Shown here in pieces: positions 25,992 to 34,299 of a stretch of DNA of 64,000 nt. Origin of the DNA: Pontibacillus yanchengensis (GTDB lineage Bacteria; Bacillota; Bacilli; Bacillales; BH030062); NCBI RefSeq assembly GCF_009856295.1, contig NZ_WMEU01000005.1, forward strand, positions 124,001 to 188,000. Direction: 5' to 3'. The translations under genes were made by a program, and so were the position numbers. Positions within the stretch are counted from its first letter, which is position 1. The number at the start of each line of letters is the position of its first letter. The notes below the pieces were generated by a model. The model was not told where the DNA came from and searched no databases. It saw only the letters and a program-made list of their open reading frames with translations.

Positions 25992-26446
25992 TGAAGCATG
26001 TTACCGAAGATTTCATTCAACTATATATAAACGGACAACTCCAGGAGCAAGAACAGCTACAATTGGAAGCTCATTTTGAACAATGTGATACGTGTTTTGA
26101 TATGTATTTAGAGCAATTGGATGTAGCTGACACAACTTCTCCCCTTTCGGAACAGTTTACAAATGATACAGCTCAAACCATTATCAATCAACATCCAACG
26201 TTTCAGACACCATCCAAAACATTCAGTGCTCAACCTTCAAAACAACGGAACACATTCATTCATTATGTAGTAGCTGCAGGCTTCACACTTCTCCTCATGA
26301 TGTCTGGAGTGTTTCAGTATATGACAGATTCATTTAATCAAGATGGAATAAAAAAAGGTCCCTCATTTTCTGGGCATTTGATGGAAAAGACAGGATCCTT
26401 ATTAGATCAATTAACGTTTGAAGAGGAGGGTAATAACAATGAATAA
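25991..26446 (+). CDS. Anti-sigma factor with zinc-finger domain
   Basis: A 151-residue membrane anti-sigma factor. Residues 1-50 carry the HxxxCxxC zinc-binding motif (AHFEQCDTC near 27-35). A single transmembrane helix lies at about 91-110 (YVVAAGFTLLLMMSGVF), followed by a short outer segment. It would hold the upstream ECF sigma factor inactive until an envelope signal arrives, as in the YlaC/YlaD pair of B. subtilis. Start codon overlaps the sigma-factor stop; the next gene starts before its stop. Confidence 0.85.
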   Translation: MKHVTEDFIQLYINGQLQEQEQLQLEAHFEQCDTCFDMYLEQLDVADTTSPLSEQFTNDTAQTIINQHPTFQTPSKTFSAQPSKQRNTFIHYVVAAGFTLLLMMSGVFQYMTDSFNQDGIKKGPSFSGHLMEKTGSLLDQLTFEEEGNNNE

Positions 26447-27542
26447 ATCACCTATTTTAGCGTTTTTCCTGGCGTTGATTCCTGGGTTTGGTCATATGTA
26501 TTTCGGTAGAAAGATTAAAGGTATGTTATATAGTTTAGCTTTTTTTGGGCCATTATTTCTGGGCTTGGTTATTTTAGTGGTAGAGCCTCTTCTCCCAACA
26601 GAAGTAAAACTATTATTGGTATTTTGGGTATTTTTCATATGGGTGATAAATGTCATCGACATGGTCATAACGCTTCTTATGAAAAGTGGACAATCGAAAG
26701 TTACTCAAGGAGAACCGGATGTAGATGGAATGTCGATGAGCAATCGAAACGAACAGAATGAGAGGTTCTTTACGATTCTTCTTTCGTTTATCCCTGGAGT
26801 GGGGCATTTCCATTTAGGATTAAATCAACGTGGGCTTACATTTTTAACAGGTTTTATCGGGGTTGGAATGATGGTTTTCTTTGTAAGTGTCATAACAGGT
26901 ACTGGTGGTTTTCTTGTCTTCTTATTAGCTCTGCCTGTTATTTGGATTTATGGGCTATTTGATGTGATTCAATTGCTAAATCAGAAGGACCGTGGTGAAA
27001 CGCTTGAGGACCGTACCCTCATGGAGGACCTTGATCGCCATCGAGTTAATGAGCGGAAGAGTAAGGTGTTAGCGACAATACTCGGGATTTTTCCGGGAGC
27101 AGGTCATATGTATATGGGACTGCAACGAAGAGGTTTACAGTTTATGGGCGGATTTTTACTATCCATCTATGTTTTAGATGTTTTGCGGTTGTCCATCTTC
27201 CTATTTCTGATTCCTATCATTTGGTTTTATAGCTTTTTTGATACATTACAACAAGCTGGCAAAATGGATAATGAAGAGCTCGAAGATGTGCCAGTTGTGA
27301 AACATGTCATGAATCACCAGCGTTGGATAGGAGTTATTTTAATCTTACTAGGGCTGTTTTATTTGGTAGATTCCATCTTTATGCCAGCCTTGGCTGCTGA
27401 ATTGAGAACACTGCTCAACGTCGATATACGCTACTATTATGAACAGTACTTTCAAATGATTGTTGTATGCTTCCTCTTTATTGGTGGAGGTATCAAGCTA
27501 CTAATGGGTTCGAAGTCAAAAAAAGAGGAGCATGATGTATGA
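26439..27542 (+). CDS. Multi-pass membrane protein with three IPGxGHxxxG repeats
   Basis: A 367-residue membrane protein built from an internal triplication. Repeat 1 has FLALIPGFGHMYFGRKIKG, repeat 2 ILLSFIPGVGHFHLGLNQRG and repeat 3 TILGIFPGAGHMYMGLQRRG, each followed by two hydrophobic segments and an IxWxxxxFDxxQ-like end. The short motif is like that of TM2-domain proteins. The last 70 residues add two more helices. GAGGAGGG at 26423-26430 fixes the ATG at 26439. Third gene of the sigma/anti-sigma operon; an envelope-stress role is inferred. Confidence 0.8.
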   Translation: MNKSPILAFFLALIPGFGHMYFGRKIKGMLYSLAFFGPLFLGLVILVVEPLLPTEVKLLLVFWVFFIWVINVIDMVITLLMKSGQSKVTQGEPDVDGMSMSNRNEQNERFFTILLSFIPGVGHFHLGLNQRGLTFLTGFIGVGMMVFFVSVITGTGGFLVFLLALPVIWIYGLFDVIQLLNQKDRGETLEDRTLMEDLDRHRVNERKSKVLATILGIFPGAGHMYMGLQRRGLQFMGGFLLSIYVLDVLRLSIFLFLIPIIWFYSFFDTLQQAGKMDNEELEDVPVVKHVMNHQRWIGVILILLGLFYLVDSIFMPALAAELRTLLNVDIRYYYEQYFQMIVVCFLFIGGGIKLLMGSKSKKEEHDV

Positions 27543-28462
27543 GAAGGTGGAGAGTCGGAACGATATCAATGGGAGCAACATTGATATTATTAGGGGTATT
27601 ACTTATGAGTTCCCAGCTGTTTGGTTGGGAAGCTTCCTCTTTAGCATTTACTTGGTGGCCAGCACTTTTAATTGTTTTAGGGGTGGAAGTACTTGTTTAT
27701 ATTTTCACTTCGACACAAGAAAAGCCTGTTGTTCACTACGATTTTCTGTCTATTCTGTTTATTGGGTTTTTGGGAACTATCGGTATCGGATTGTTTCTTA
27801 TGTCCTCTGTGGGCGTTGTTGAAGAAGTGAAAGGAGCTATTCACAGTGAAACAACAGAGGGAGCTCTTCCAAAGCTCGAACAGCAAGTAACGAGCAATGT
27901 GAATAAAATTGTTGTGCAAGCTGGACATAATGATGTAGAGCTTACAACGAATGCGACAGATTCCTTTCATCTATTTGGAACATTTGAGTCAAGTTTCCTA
28001 AAGAAAGGCGAACTAAAAGCTGAGGATATAGTGCAGGTGACTAGTACTGGAAACACGATGTACATCCAGTTACTACAGGGACCGAAACGAAATGGAATCC
28101 AATACGAACGTACTCGTTTTCATCGCACCCTTTCCTTACCAGCAAATATCCCTGTTGAGGTTCAACAACCCCCCAATGACTTGTCGGTTTCCATTGATAC
28201 TCTAGAAGCAGATTGGGTGATTGAACGTACATCGCAAGCAGTGGTGGACATCGGTGAAAGTGTAAGTGCCTCCATTCAAGTAGAAAGTTTCCATGAACAA
28301 GTAGGTTGGGACGTGGAGTGGGATAAGGAAAAGCAAATCGAAGCTGATCAATCGGAGCAAAAGTTATATTATAAAGAAAAGCAATATGGAGAAGGGGAGC
28401 ATACGTTGCAATTCAACGAATTGGATCGCTTTACCATTGAGCAAGTGGGAACTCGTAACTAA
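27539..28462 (+). CDS. LiaI/LiaF-like membrane-anchored protein
   Basis: A 307-residue protein with three N-terminal hydrophobic segments (about 8-26, 32-52, 65-88) that include FTWWPALLIVLGVEVLVYI, the LiaI/DUF5668-type module. The rest (about 100-307) is beta-rich and extracytoplasmic, resembling the adhesin-like beta-helix domain of LiaF/LiaG-type proteins. Start overlaps the preceding stop (ATGA), so it is the last member of the ECF operon. Role inferred: envelope damage response. Confidence 0.75.
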   Translation: MRRWRVGTISMGATLILLGVLLMSSQLFGWEASSLAFTWWPALLIVLGVEVLVYIFTSTQEKPVVHYDFLSILFIGFLGTIGIGLFLMSSVGVVEEVKGAIHSETTEGALPKLEQQVTSNVNKIVVQAGHNDVELTTNATDSFHLFGTFESSFLKKGELKAEDIVQVTSTGNTMYIQLLQGPKRNGIQYERTRFHRTLSLPANIPVEVQQPPNDLSVSIDTLEADWVIERTSQAVVDIGESVSASIQVESFHEQVGWDVEWDKEKQIEADQSEQKLYYKEKQYGEGEHTLQFNELDRFTIEQVGTRN

Positions 28463-28490
28463 TATCTAGTTCCCTACCTAAGAAGAATAG

Positions 28491-28510
28491 TTGATCAAAC
28501 GTTTGATCAA
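28491..28510. promoter_or_regulatory. Perfect 20-bp palindrome, probable operator
   Basis: TTGATCAAACGTTTGATCAA is its own reverse complement. It stands 28 bases after the ECF operon and 53 bases before the next start. Confidence 0.65.
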
Positions 28511-28563
28511 TTATGTACAAGAACATAGAAAAGCTTTATCCAATGTGGGTTTTGGGGGTACTA

Positions 28564-29007
28564 ATGAAAAGAATATGGTGGCTATCTCTGTTCGTTATAC
28601 TTTTGGTGGGTCCATCAGTTCAAGCATTATCCTGGGCTTATCCATTTGTTGTTTGGGAAGGAAAAGTGTATGAAGTTAAGCAAGAACAATTCATCGAAGG
28701 CAATGATATAGGATATAAAATAGGGAAAGTAGAGACACAACCTGATGACATGTCTGGGAATTATTATGGAGATGCTTCTAACTATTATCCAATCGGAACA
28801 AACTATTACAAAATAAACGGAACATCAACTTCCGATGCAATAGCTGTTAAAAGCGATAATCAATGGGTAAAGGCAGTATATGTGCATAATGCACCATTCC
28901 ACATCATGAATGTACTTACTAACGTTTACTTTATATCTGCTGTTGTAGTGTTGATGCTTATAGTTATCGGAATTCCTTTTCTTCCAGTTAAAACTAGGAA
29001 TGAGTAA
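28564..29007 (+). CDS. Exported membrane protein of unknown function
   Basis: A 147-residue protein: N-terminal signal/anchor (MKRIWWLSLFVILLVGPS), an outer domain with VVWEGKVYEV, IGYKIGKVETQPDD, YYGDASNYYPIGTNYYKING and VKAVYVHN, then a C-terminal helix (about 118-140) and KTRNE. Similar short proteins occur in Bacillus cereus-group genomes without a known function. ATG at 28564 chosen because GGGGG lies just upstream; the earlier ATG at 28513 has no Shine-Dalgarno. The palindrome at 28491-28510 probably controls it. Confidence 0.7.
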   Translation: MKRIWWLSLFVILLVGPSVQALSWAYPFVVWEGKVYEVKQEQFIEGNDIGYKIGKVETQPDDMSGNYYGDASNYYPIGTNYYKINGTSTSDAIAVKSDNQWVKAVYVHNAPFHIMNVLTNVYFISAVVVLMLIVIGIPFLPVKTRNE

Positions 29008-29012
29008 TGTGA

Positions 29013-29045
29013 AAAACCCCCTCGTCTTAAGGATGAGGGGGTTTT
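29013..29045 (+). terminator. Terminator after the exported membrane protein gene
   Basis: Perfect 11-bp stem AAAACCCCCTC/GAGGGGGTTTT. Confidence 0.9.
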
Positions 29046-29053
29046 CAATAATA

Positions 29054-29095
29054 GATGAAGTTCGATTAAACACAATGGGCGCTTTGAGCTTTTGT
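29054..29095 (+). repeat. Family A mini-derivative (internal deletion)
   Basis: GATGAAGTTCGATTAA is joined almost directly to GGGCGCTTTGAGCTTTTGT: start of the central module fused to the right end. Confidence 0.7.
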
Positions 29096-29312
29096 CACGT
29101 CCAGCTCCAGCGCCCAGCGACTAGCAAACTTCCTGCTCCTCCTTACGATAAGTCAACATCGAATCGCTACCGCTCTTCGTGTTTCCTTTATCTCATACGG
29201 AATCAGGTGAAGTTCGATTAAAATCGCTACATCACGTAGCAACATCGAACCAACCCACGTCCTGTGGTCAGCAGTTTGTACGTCGCTAAACGGGCGCTCT
29301 GAGCTTTTGTTC
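29096..29312 (+). repeat. Family A intergenic repeat, copy 6
   Basis: Full element without leader. Central hairpin GCTACATCACGTAGC; second hairpin CCCACGTCCTGTGG. Right end GAGCTTTTGTTC touches the stop codon of the leftward gene at 29313, which has no other visible terminator. Confidence 0.88.
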
Positions 29313-30050
29313 TTACTCACTTAATAAGTTTAAAAATTGGCGTGTGCGTTCTTCTTTAGGGCTTGTGAAGATTTTATCTGGATGGCCACGTTCGACAACC
29401 TGTCCTTGATCCATGAACAGTACTTCATCAGCTACTTCTTTTGCGAAACTCATCTCATGGGTAACGACCACCATCGTCATGCCTTCATGGGCAAGTTCTT
29501 TCATAACACGAAGTACTTCGCCAACAAGTTCTGGGTCTAGGGCGGAGGTAGGCTCATCAAACAACATCACTTCAGGGTCTATGGCTAAGGCGCGAGCAAT
29601 TCCTACTCTTTGTTGCTGTCCTCCTGAAAGTTGATGAGGATAATAGTCAATCTTATCTCCTAGTCCAACTTTCTCTAACAGGTGAATGCCTTTTTCTTTT
29701 GCTTTTTCCTTGTTAATCTTTTGGACAGTGACAGGTCCTTCAATCACATTTTGCAAAGCGGTCATGTGAGGGAAGAGGTTGTATGTTTGAAAGACCATGC
29801 CTGTTTGTTTACGTAACGTTTGAATATCTCTTTTGGCTACTTTTTCTTCAAAATTTAACTCCGTTCGATTAATGGAAACATTCCCTTTTGTTGGGGTCTC
29901 AAGAACATTCAAACAACGGAGTAATGTCGTTTTTCCAGAACCAGAAGGTCCGATGACGACAATCACCTTTCCTTTTTCTACATTTAGGTCAATTCCATCT
30001 AAGACCACTAAGTCACCAAATTGTTTGTGTAAATTTCGAATCGATAGCAT
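29313..30050 (-). CDS. tcyC: Cystine/polar amino acid ABC importer, ATP-binding protein
   Basis: A 245-residue ATPase of the polar amino acid uptake (PAAT) family. Walker [10 protein letters not shown] (about 32-40), signature [15 protein letters not shown] (about 138-152), Walker [16 protein letters not shown]-loop VVVTHEMSF. Third gene of a leftward operon with permease and binding protein. Symbol rests mainly on the binding protein, which resembles TcyA. A family A repeat sits at the 3' end in place of a terminator. Confidence 0.82.
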   Translation of the reverse strand: MLSIRNLHKQFGDLVVLDGIDLNVEKGKVIVVIGPSGSGKTTLLRCLNVLETPTKGNVSINRTELNFEEKVAKRDIQTLRKQTGMVFQTYNLFPHMTALQNVIEGPVTVQKINKEKAKEKGIHLLEKVGLGDKIDYYPHQLSGGQQQRVGIARALAIDPEVMLFDEPTSALDPELVGEVLRVMKELAHEGMTMVVVTHEMSFAKEVADEVLFMDQGQVVERGHPDKIFTSPKEERTRQFLNLLSE

Positions 30051-30065
30051 ATATAAGCTCCTAAC

Positions 30066-30752
30066 TTAACTAACGTAGCGGTTTAGTTTATTCTCAATTT
30101 GATCTTGTACAAGGGATAGTAAGAAGCATATCATCCAATAGATGAAAGCAGCTTCTGTGTACAAAAGAAGTGGTTCATAGGTGTTCGCTACGATTTCTTG
30201 GGCTTTACGGAACATTTCAGCTACTAAAATCGTTGAAGCCAAGGAAGTATCCTTCACTAGACTTATAAACGAGTTCGATAATGGTGGAATAGAAACTCGA
30301 GTCGCTTGCGGTAGGATGATTCGCTTTAATGATTGTCCATACGACATTCCAATGGATTGGGAAGCTTCCCATTGACCTTTAGGTATGGAAAGAATAGCAG
30401 CCCGAATAATTTCAGATGCATATGCCCCTGTATTTAATGAGAATCCAATAATAGCAGCTGGGAAGGGATCTAATTTAATACCTACAGATGTTAAGCCAAA
30501 GAATATGATAAATAATTGTACGAGTAGCGGTGTACCTCGAATGATGGATATATAGACTCTAGCAATCCCGCTTAGTACTTTTATACCTGATATCCGAAAT
30601 AAAGCAGTTGTAATGGCTAAAATGATTCCGATGACAAACGAAATTAGTGTCATCGGAATGGAATAGAAGAGAGCTCCTTTCAATAATGGAAGAAAGGAAC
30701 TCTGTGCAATATCAATATATCGGTCTGCATCAAATACTGCAGAAGTTAACAT
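30066..30752 (-). CDS. tcyB: Cystine/polar amino acid ABC importer, permease
   Basis: A 228-residue permease with about five membrane segments and the EAA loop EASQSIGMSYGQSLKRIILP near residue 150. The ATG at 30750-30752 follows the binding-protein stop at once (TAATATG), which suggests translational coupling; in-frame TTG and ATG codons upstream are possible starts, none with a good Shine-Dalgarno. Forms the membrane channel of the importer. Confidence 0.82.
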   Translation of the reverse strand: MLTSAVFDADRYIDIAQSSFLPLLKGALFYSIPMTLISFVIGIILAITTALFRISGIKVLSGIARVYISIIRGTPLLVQLFIIFFGLTSVGIKLDPFPAAIIGFSLNTGAYASEIIRAAILSIPKGQWEASQSIGMSYGQSLKRIILPQATRVSIPPLSNSFISLVKDTSLASTILVAEMFRKAQEIVANTYEPLLLYTEAAFIYWMICFLLSLVQDQIENKLNRYVS

Positions 30753-30753
30753 A

Positions 30754-31617
30754 TTATTTAGTAGAAACATCTTCGCCAAACCATTCTTCAGAAATTTCGG
30801 CTAGCGTGCCGTCTTCCTTCATTTCTTTAAGGGCACCATTAACTGCTTCAACTAATTTATCATTCCCTTTACGGAACATCATTGCGCTCTCGGAAGCTTC
30901 ATCCTGACGATCCACAATTTCTACTTGTGCGTTGTTGCCTTTTTCTTTAATAAAGTCTAAAACGGATAGACGATCATTCACGGTTGCATCTGCACGCCCA
31001 GATGAAAGTAGTTGCATGGCAGGGTTAAAACCTTCCACACCTGTTACTTCTGCACCGTATTCTTTTGCGATATCAGCGAAGTTACTTGTTAAAGATTGAG
31101 CTGCTGTTGCGCCTTCTAAATCCTCAAAGCTGCTGATGTTATCATTGCCTTTTTTAGCAACAAGAACGGCAGTGGAGATTGTGTAAGGTGTAGAAAAATC
31201 GTATTTCTCTTCACGTTTAGGTTTAATCCCAACTTGATTGGCGATCATATCAAAACGTTTTGAGTTAAGCCCAGCAAACATGGAATCCCATTTTGTTTCC
31301 ATGAACTTCACTTCAAGATCAAGTCGTTTGGCTACTTCACGTGCTACTTCCACATCATAACCTGTCAGTTTATCGTTTTCGTCGTGGAATGTATAAGGAG
31401 GATATGTTCCTTCCGTTCCTACACGAAGAACACCTTCCTCTTTAATTTGCTCATATAAATTCTGATCGGAATTAGTGCCTTCTTCTGATGTACCTTCTTC
31501 GTTATTTTGATTATCGCCATTTGAAGCTTGATCCGTGCTGTCTTCATTACTAGTGCCGCATGCAGCAATAACCATAGCTAGTAGAGTAAAAGCGATGATG
31601 GATAAAAATTTCTTCAT
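30754..31617 (-). CDS. tcyA: Cystine-binding lipoprotein of ABC importer
   Basis: A 287-residue type II periplasmic-binding-fold lipoprotein. Lipobox LLAMVIAACG with Cys near residue 20, acidic/Asn-rich linker to about 52, then LRVGTEGTYPPYTFHDEND, TGYDVEVAREVAKRLDLEV, ETKWDSMFAGLNSKRFDMI and EKYDFSTPYTISTAVLVAKK. The wording is close to B. subtilis TcyA and other cystine-binding FliY-like proteins; that substrate is inferred. GGGAGG precedes the ATG. Promoter and an inverted repeat lie upstream at 31640-31715. Confidence 0.85.
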   Translation of the reverse strand: MKKFLSIIAFTLLAMVIAACGTSNEDSTDQASNGDNQNNEEGTSEEGTNSDQNLYEQIKEEGVLRVGTEGTYPPYTFHDENDKLTGYDVEVAREVAKRLDLEVKFMETKWDSMFAGLNSKRFDMIANQVGIKPKREEKYDFSTPYTISTAVLVAKKGNDNISSFEDLEGATAAQSLTSNFADIAKEYGAEVTGVEGFNPAMQLLSSGRADATVNDRLSVLDFIKEKGNNAQVEIVDRQDEASESAMMFRKGNDKLVEAVNGALKEMKEDGTLAEISEEWFGEDVSTK

Positions 31618-31639
31618 GTCGTAAACCTCCCTGTGATGT

Positions 31640-31715
31640 TTAATCCCAACTATTCATATAGGGATTAATTTGTTTGATGATACATATCATACCTTGCTTG
31701 AGATGGATGTGTCAA
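31640..31715 (-). promoter_or_regulatory. tcyABC promoter with downstream inverted repeat
   Basis: On the minus strand TTGACA (31715-31710), 18 bases, TATGAT (31691-31686). Downstream, TTAATCCC (31640-31647) and GGGATTAA (31661-31668) form a perfect 8-bp inverted repeat with a 13-base centre, in the leader before tcyA. It may bind a repressor such as a CymR-like sulfur regulator, or fold in RNA. Confidence 0.75.
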
Positions 31716-31791
31716 TTTAATAACTCATGATTTTTTTGAGAATGTTTATAGGTTATGCGTGATTTCTAGAGGTTACTCTTTGAAAAAATAA

Positions 31792-31829
31792 AAAACTCCC
31801 TCGCTGTGCAAGGCACAGGAGGGAGTTTT
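31792..31829 (-). terminator. Terminator of the alanine symporter gene
   Basis: AAAACTCCCTC/GAGGGAGTTTT with inner CTGTGC/GCACAG; very strong, T-rich on both strands. Confidence 0.9.
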
Positions 31830-31877
31830 ACATGTGAAATAGTTGGTTGAAGTTTTGCCGGTCGCTTACGCTTTTCA

Positions 31878-33257
31878 TTATGTTTGGTAACTATTCGATG
31901 TTTCCGCTTGTTTCTCTTCTTTCATAACCTTCATAAACCGTTTTGTTTCAGCTACGACGACTCCGGATAGACCGAGGAGTCCGATTAAGTTAGGGAAGGC
32001 CATGAGTCCATTCATTACGTCGGCAAATGCCCAGGCGACAGCTAATTTGGAGACGCCACCGATAAAGACGAAGGTTACAAAAATGATTCGATACAATGTA
32101 ATCCCACGTTGGTTGGTTAAGTAGCCAAAGCATTTTTCACCATAGTAAGACCATCCGATAATGGTTGAAAAGGCAAAAAAGACAAGACCAATCGTTACAA
32201 TCATGGAGCCAGTGTTACCTAAAAAGTAACCAAACGATTCAGCTGTTAAATCTGAGTCTATGATATCTGAAGTGTATTTTCCACCCATAACAATGGTAAG
32301 CCCTGTTATTGTACAAACCAGAAGGGTATCCAGGAATACCTGCGTCATGGATACAAGAGCTTGTCTGCCTGGATAATCTGTTTTGGCAGCAGCTGCGGCG
32401 ATTGGTGCTGATCCGAGTCCTGCTTCGTTTGAGAATACACCACGTGCAACACCCCAACGAATAACTGTACCAATTGCACCACCAGCAACTGCATTTCCTG
32501 TAAATGCATCCGTGAAGATCATGCCAAATGCCGGGCCAATTGAATCAATGTTAAGGAAGATAATAATAAGGCCAGCGATAATATAAAAGACGGCCATAAT
32601 TGGAACAAAGAAAGACGTTACGCGTCCTATACTTTTGATTCCACCAATAATAACAAGAGATATAAGGGTTACTAATATAATTGCCGTTGCGATTTTAGGG
32701 ATGTTAAATGAAGCCTGTAGAGAACTGGTGACGGCATTAGCCTGAACCATATTTCCGATACCGAAAGCGGCTACTGCACCAAAAACTGCGAATAATACGC
32801 CTAGCCACTTCGCTTTTAACCCTTTTTCTAAGTAGTACATCGGTCCACCAGAGATACGACCATTTGCATCTGTTGTCCGGTATTTTACGGCTAAAATGGC
32901 CTCTGCATATTTTGTTGCCATACCAAATAGTGCCGTAATCCACATCCAAAATACTGCACCAGGACCACCTGCGAGTACGGCTGACGCAACACCGACGATG
33001 TTCCCTGTACCAATCGTTGCTGCAAGAGCGGTCGTTAATGATTCATAGTGGGATATATCCCCTTTTGATTTTTTGTCCTGTTTTGAAGGGCTAAACGCAA
33101 GCTTTAATGCGTATGGTAATGTCCGTAGTTGCAAGAATCCAAGACGAATGGTTAAGTAAACACCTGTACCGACTAAAAGGATGAGTAAAGGCATCCCCCA
33201 AACTACACCACTTAACCATTCAAGTGATGTTAATAATGCTGACTTATCTTCTTCCAT
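31878..33257 (-). CDS. Sodium:alanine symporter, AGCS family
   Basis: A 459-residue transporter with about 11 membrane segments. Family strings: GIGTGTVYL-like start (LLVGTGVYLTIRLGFLQLR), AATIGTGNIVGVASAVLAGG (about 90-110), GGPMYYLEKGL, RGVFSNEAGLGSAPIAAAAA (about 278-297) and FAFSTIIGWSYYGEKCFGYL. It couples Na+ to uptake of alanine or glycine, possibly glutamine as in AlsT. ATG at 33255-33257 chosen since AAGGAGGG is seven bases before it. Confidence 0.9.
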   Translation of the reverse strand: MEEDKSALLTSLEWLSGVVWGMPLLILLVGTGVYLTIRLGFLQLRTLPYALKLAFSPSKQDKKSKGDISHYESLTTALAATIGTGNIVGVASAVLAGGPGAVFWMWITALFGMATKYAEAILAVKYRTTDANGRISGGPMYYLEKGLKAKWLGVLFAVFGAVAAFGIGNMVQANAVTSSLQASFNIPKIATAIILVTLISLVIIGGIKSIGRVTSFFVPIMAVFYIIAGLIIIFLNIDSIGPAFGMIFTDAFTGNAVAGGAIGTVIRWGVARGVFSNEAGLGSAPIAAAAAKTDYPGRQALVSMTQVFLDTLLVCTITGLTIVMGGKYTSDIIDSDLTAESFGYFLGNTGSMIVTIGLVFFAFSTIIGWSYYGEKCFGYLTNQRGITLYRIIFVTFVFIGGVSKLAVAWAFADVMNGLMAFPNLIGLLGLSGVVVAETKRFMKVMKEEKQAETSNSYQT

Positions 33258-33491
33258 AATAAATCCCTCCTTCAATTTTTAATATATATAAATATTCTGA
33301 AAAATAACAAGAAATGTCAAGAGCATTTCAAAAATCTACATTAGAAATTATATTGGTGCTATTTTCCTCATTGAAGTGTGTGGGTTTATTCACACATATA
33401 TGGGGAAAGAACAATAAAGATATGTATATAGCTATGTGTTTAATGGATTGTTTACTATAATAAAATTGAATCTAAAAGTGAAGGTGATATC

Positions 33492-33962
33492 ATGATACGA
33501 GTATTATTTGTATGCCTAGGCAATATTTGCCGGTCTCCAATGGCAGAAGCAACAATGAGGGACCGTATTGAAAAGGCTGGATTATCCGATCAAATTGAAG
33601 TAGATTCAGCAGGTACAGGGGACTACCACCAAGGCAAACCACCTCATGCAGAAACAAGAGGTATCTTAGGAAAAGCAGATATTTCTTATGAAGGAATTCG
33701 TGCCCGTCAAGTGGAAGAGGGAGATTGGGAGAAATTTGACTATCTTATCCCTATGGATCGAAAGAATCTGCGTGATTTAAAAGCTTTTGAAGTAGCTCAT
33801 GATGATATTAAAGTTGTGAAATTCATGGACTATGTTGAGAGTAGTGAAAGCGAAGATGTAGCAGACCCTTACTTTTCAGGCAATTTTGATGAAGTGTATG
33901 AATTAATCACTGAAGGTTGCGATGCATTACTAGAAGATATTAAACAAGATCACGGATTATAA
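33492..33962 (+). CDS. yfkJ: Low-molecular-weight protein tyrosine phosphatase
   Basis: A 156-residue LMW-PTP. P-loop VCLGNICRSPMAEA with nucleophile Cys8 and Arg14; DSAGTGDYH near residue 38; catalytic acid in ADPYFSG near 126. Same length and gene order (yfkJ-yfkI-yfkH) as B. subtilis YfkJ, which supports the symbol over the paralogue YwlE. GAAGGTGATATC precedes the ATG. First gene of a three-gene operon. Confidence 0.88.
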   Translation: MIRVLFVCLGNICRSPMAEATMRDRIEKAGLSDQIEVDSAGTGDYHQGKPPHAETRGILGKADISYEGIRARQVEEGDWEKFDYLIPMDRKNLRDLKAFEVAHDDIKVVKFMDYVESSESEDVADPYFSGNFDEVYELITEGCDALLEDIKQDHGL

Positions 33963-33975
33963 GGAGGAGAAAACA

Positions 33976-34281
33976 ATGGGACAGAATAAATTAATGACAG
34001 GTGTTGCATTAGGTGCACTAGCAGGTGCCATACTAACCATGTTTGATAAAACTACGCGTGTACAAACTGGGCAATGTCTAAAGAGTATGGGAACACAAAC
34101 GAAAGGTTATATTTCTAATCCAACTCAGGCGATACACGATTTTCGAAATCAATATGAAAGAGCGACAAACACATTAACTCAACGTACAAATGATATTGTA
34201 TCGTTTCTTGATCAAATGGAAGGATACTTAGATACAGTAGAACAACAAACAGAAGATCAACAAGAAAAACTTGAAACATAG
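33976..34281 (+). CDS. yfkI: YtxH-like protein, YfkI position
   Basis: A 101-residue protein with a Gly/Ala-rich N-terminal membrane segment (TGVALGALAGAILTMF) followed by a helical, probably coiled-coil tail ending in LDTVEQQTEDQQEKLE. YtxH-type architecture. It sits 13 bases after yfkJ and 18 before the YihY-family gene, the arrangement of B. subtilis yfkJIH. Function unknown. AAGGAGGAG precedes the ATG. Confidence 0.75.
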   Translation: MGQNKLMTGVALGALAGAILTMFDKTTRVQTGQCLKSMGTQTKGYISNPTQAIHDFRNQYERATNTLTQRTNDIVSFLDQMEGYLDTVEQQTEDQQEKLET

Positions 34282-34299
34282 AAGCAAGGTGGGGTTTCG

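Noticed and set aside
31618..31790. S-box or T-box riboswitch before tcyABC
   Set aside because: No S-box or T-box consensus sequence and no antiterminator/terminator pair; only a promoter and a simple inverted repeat are visible.
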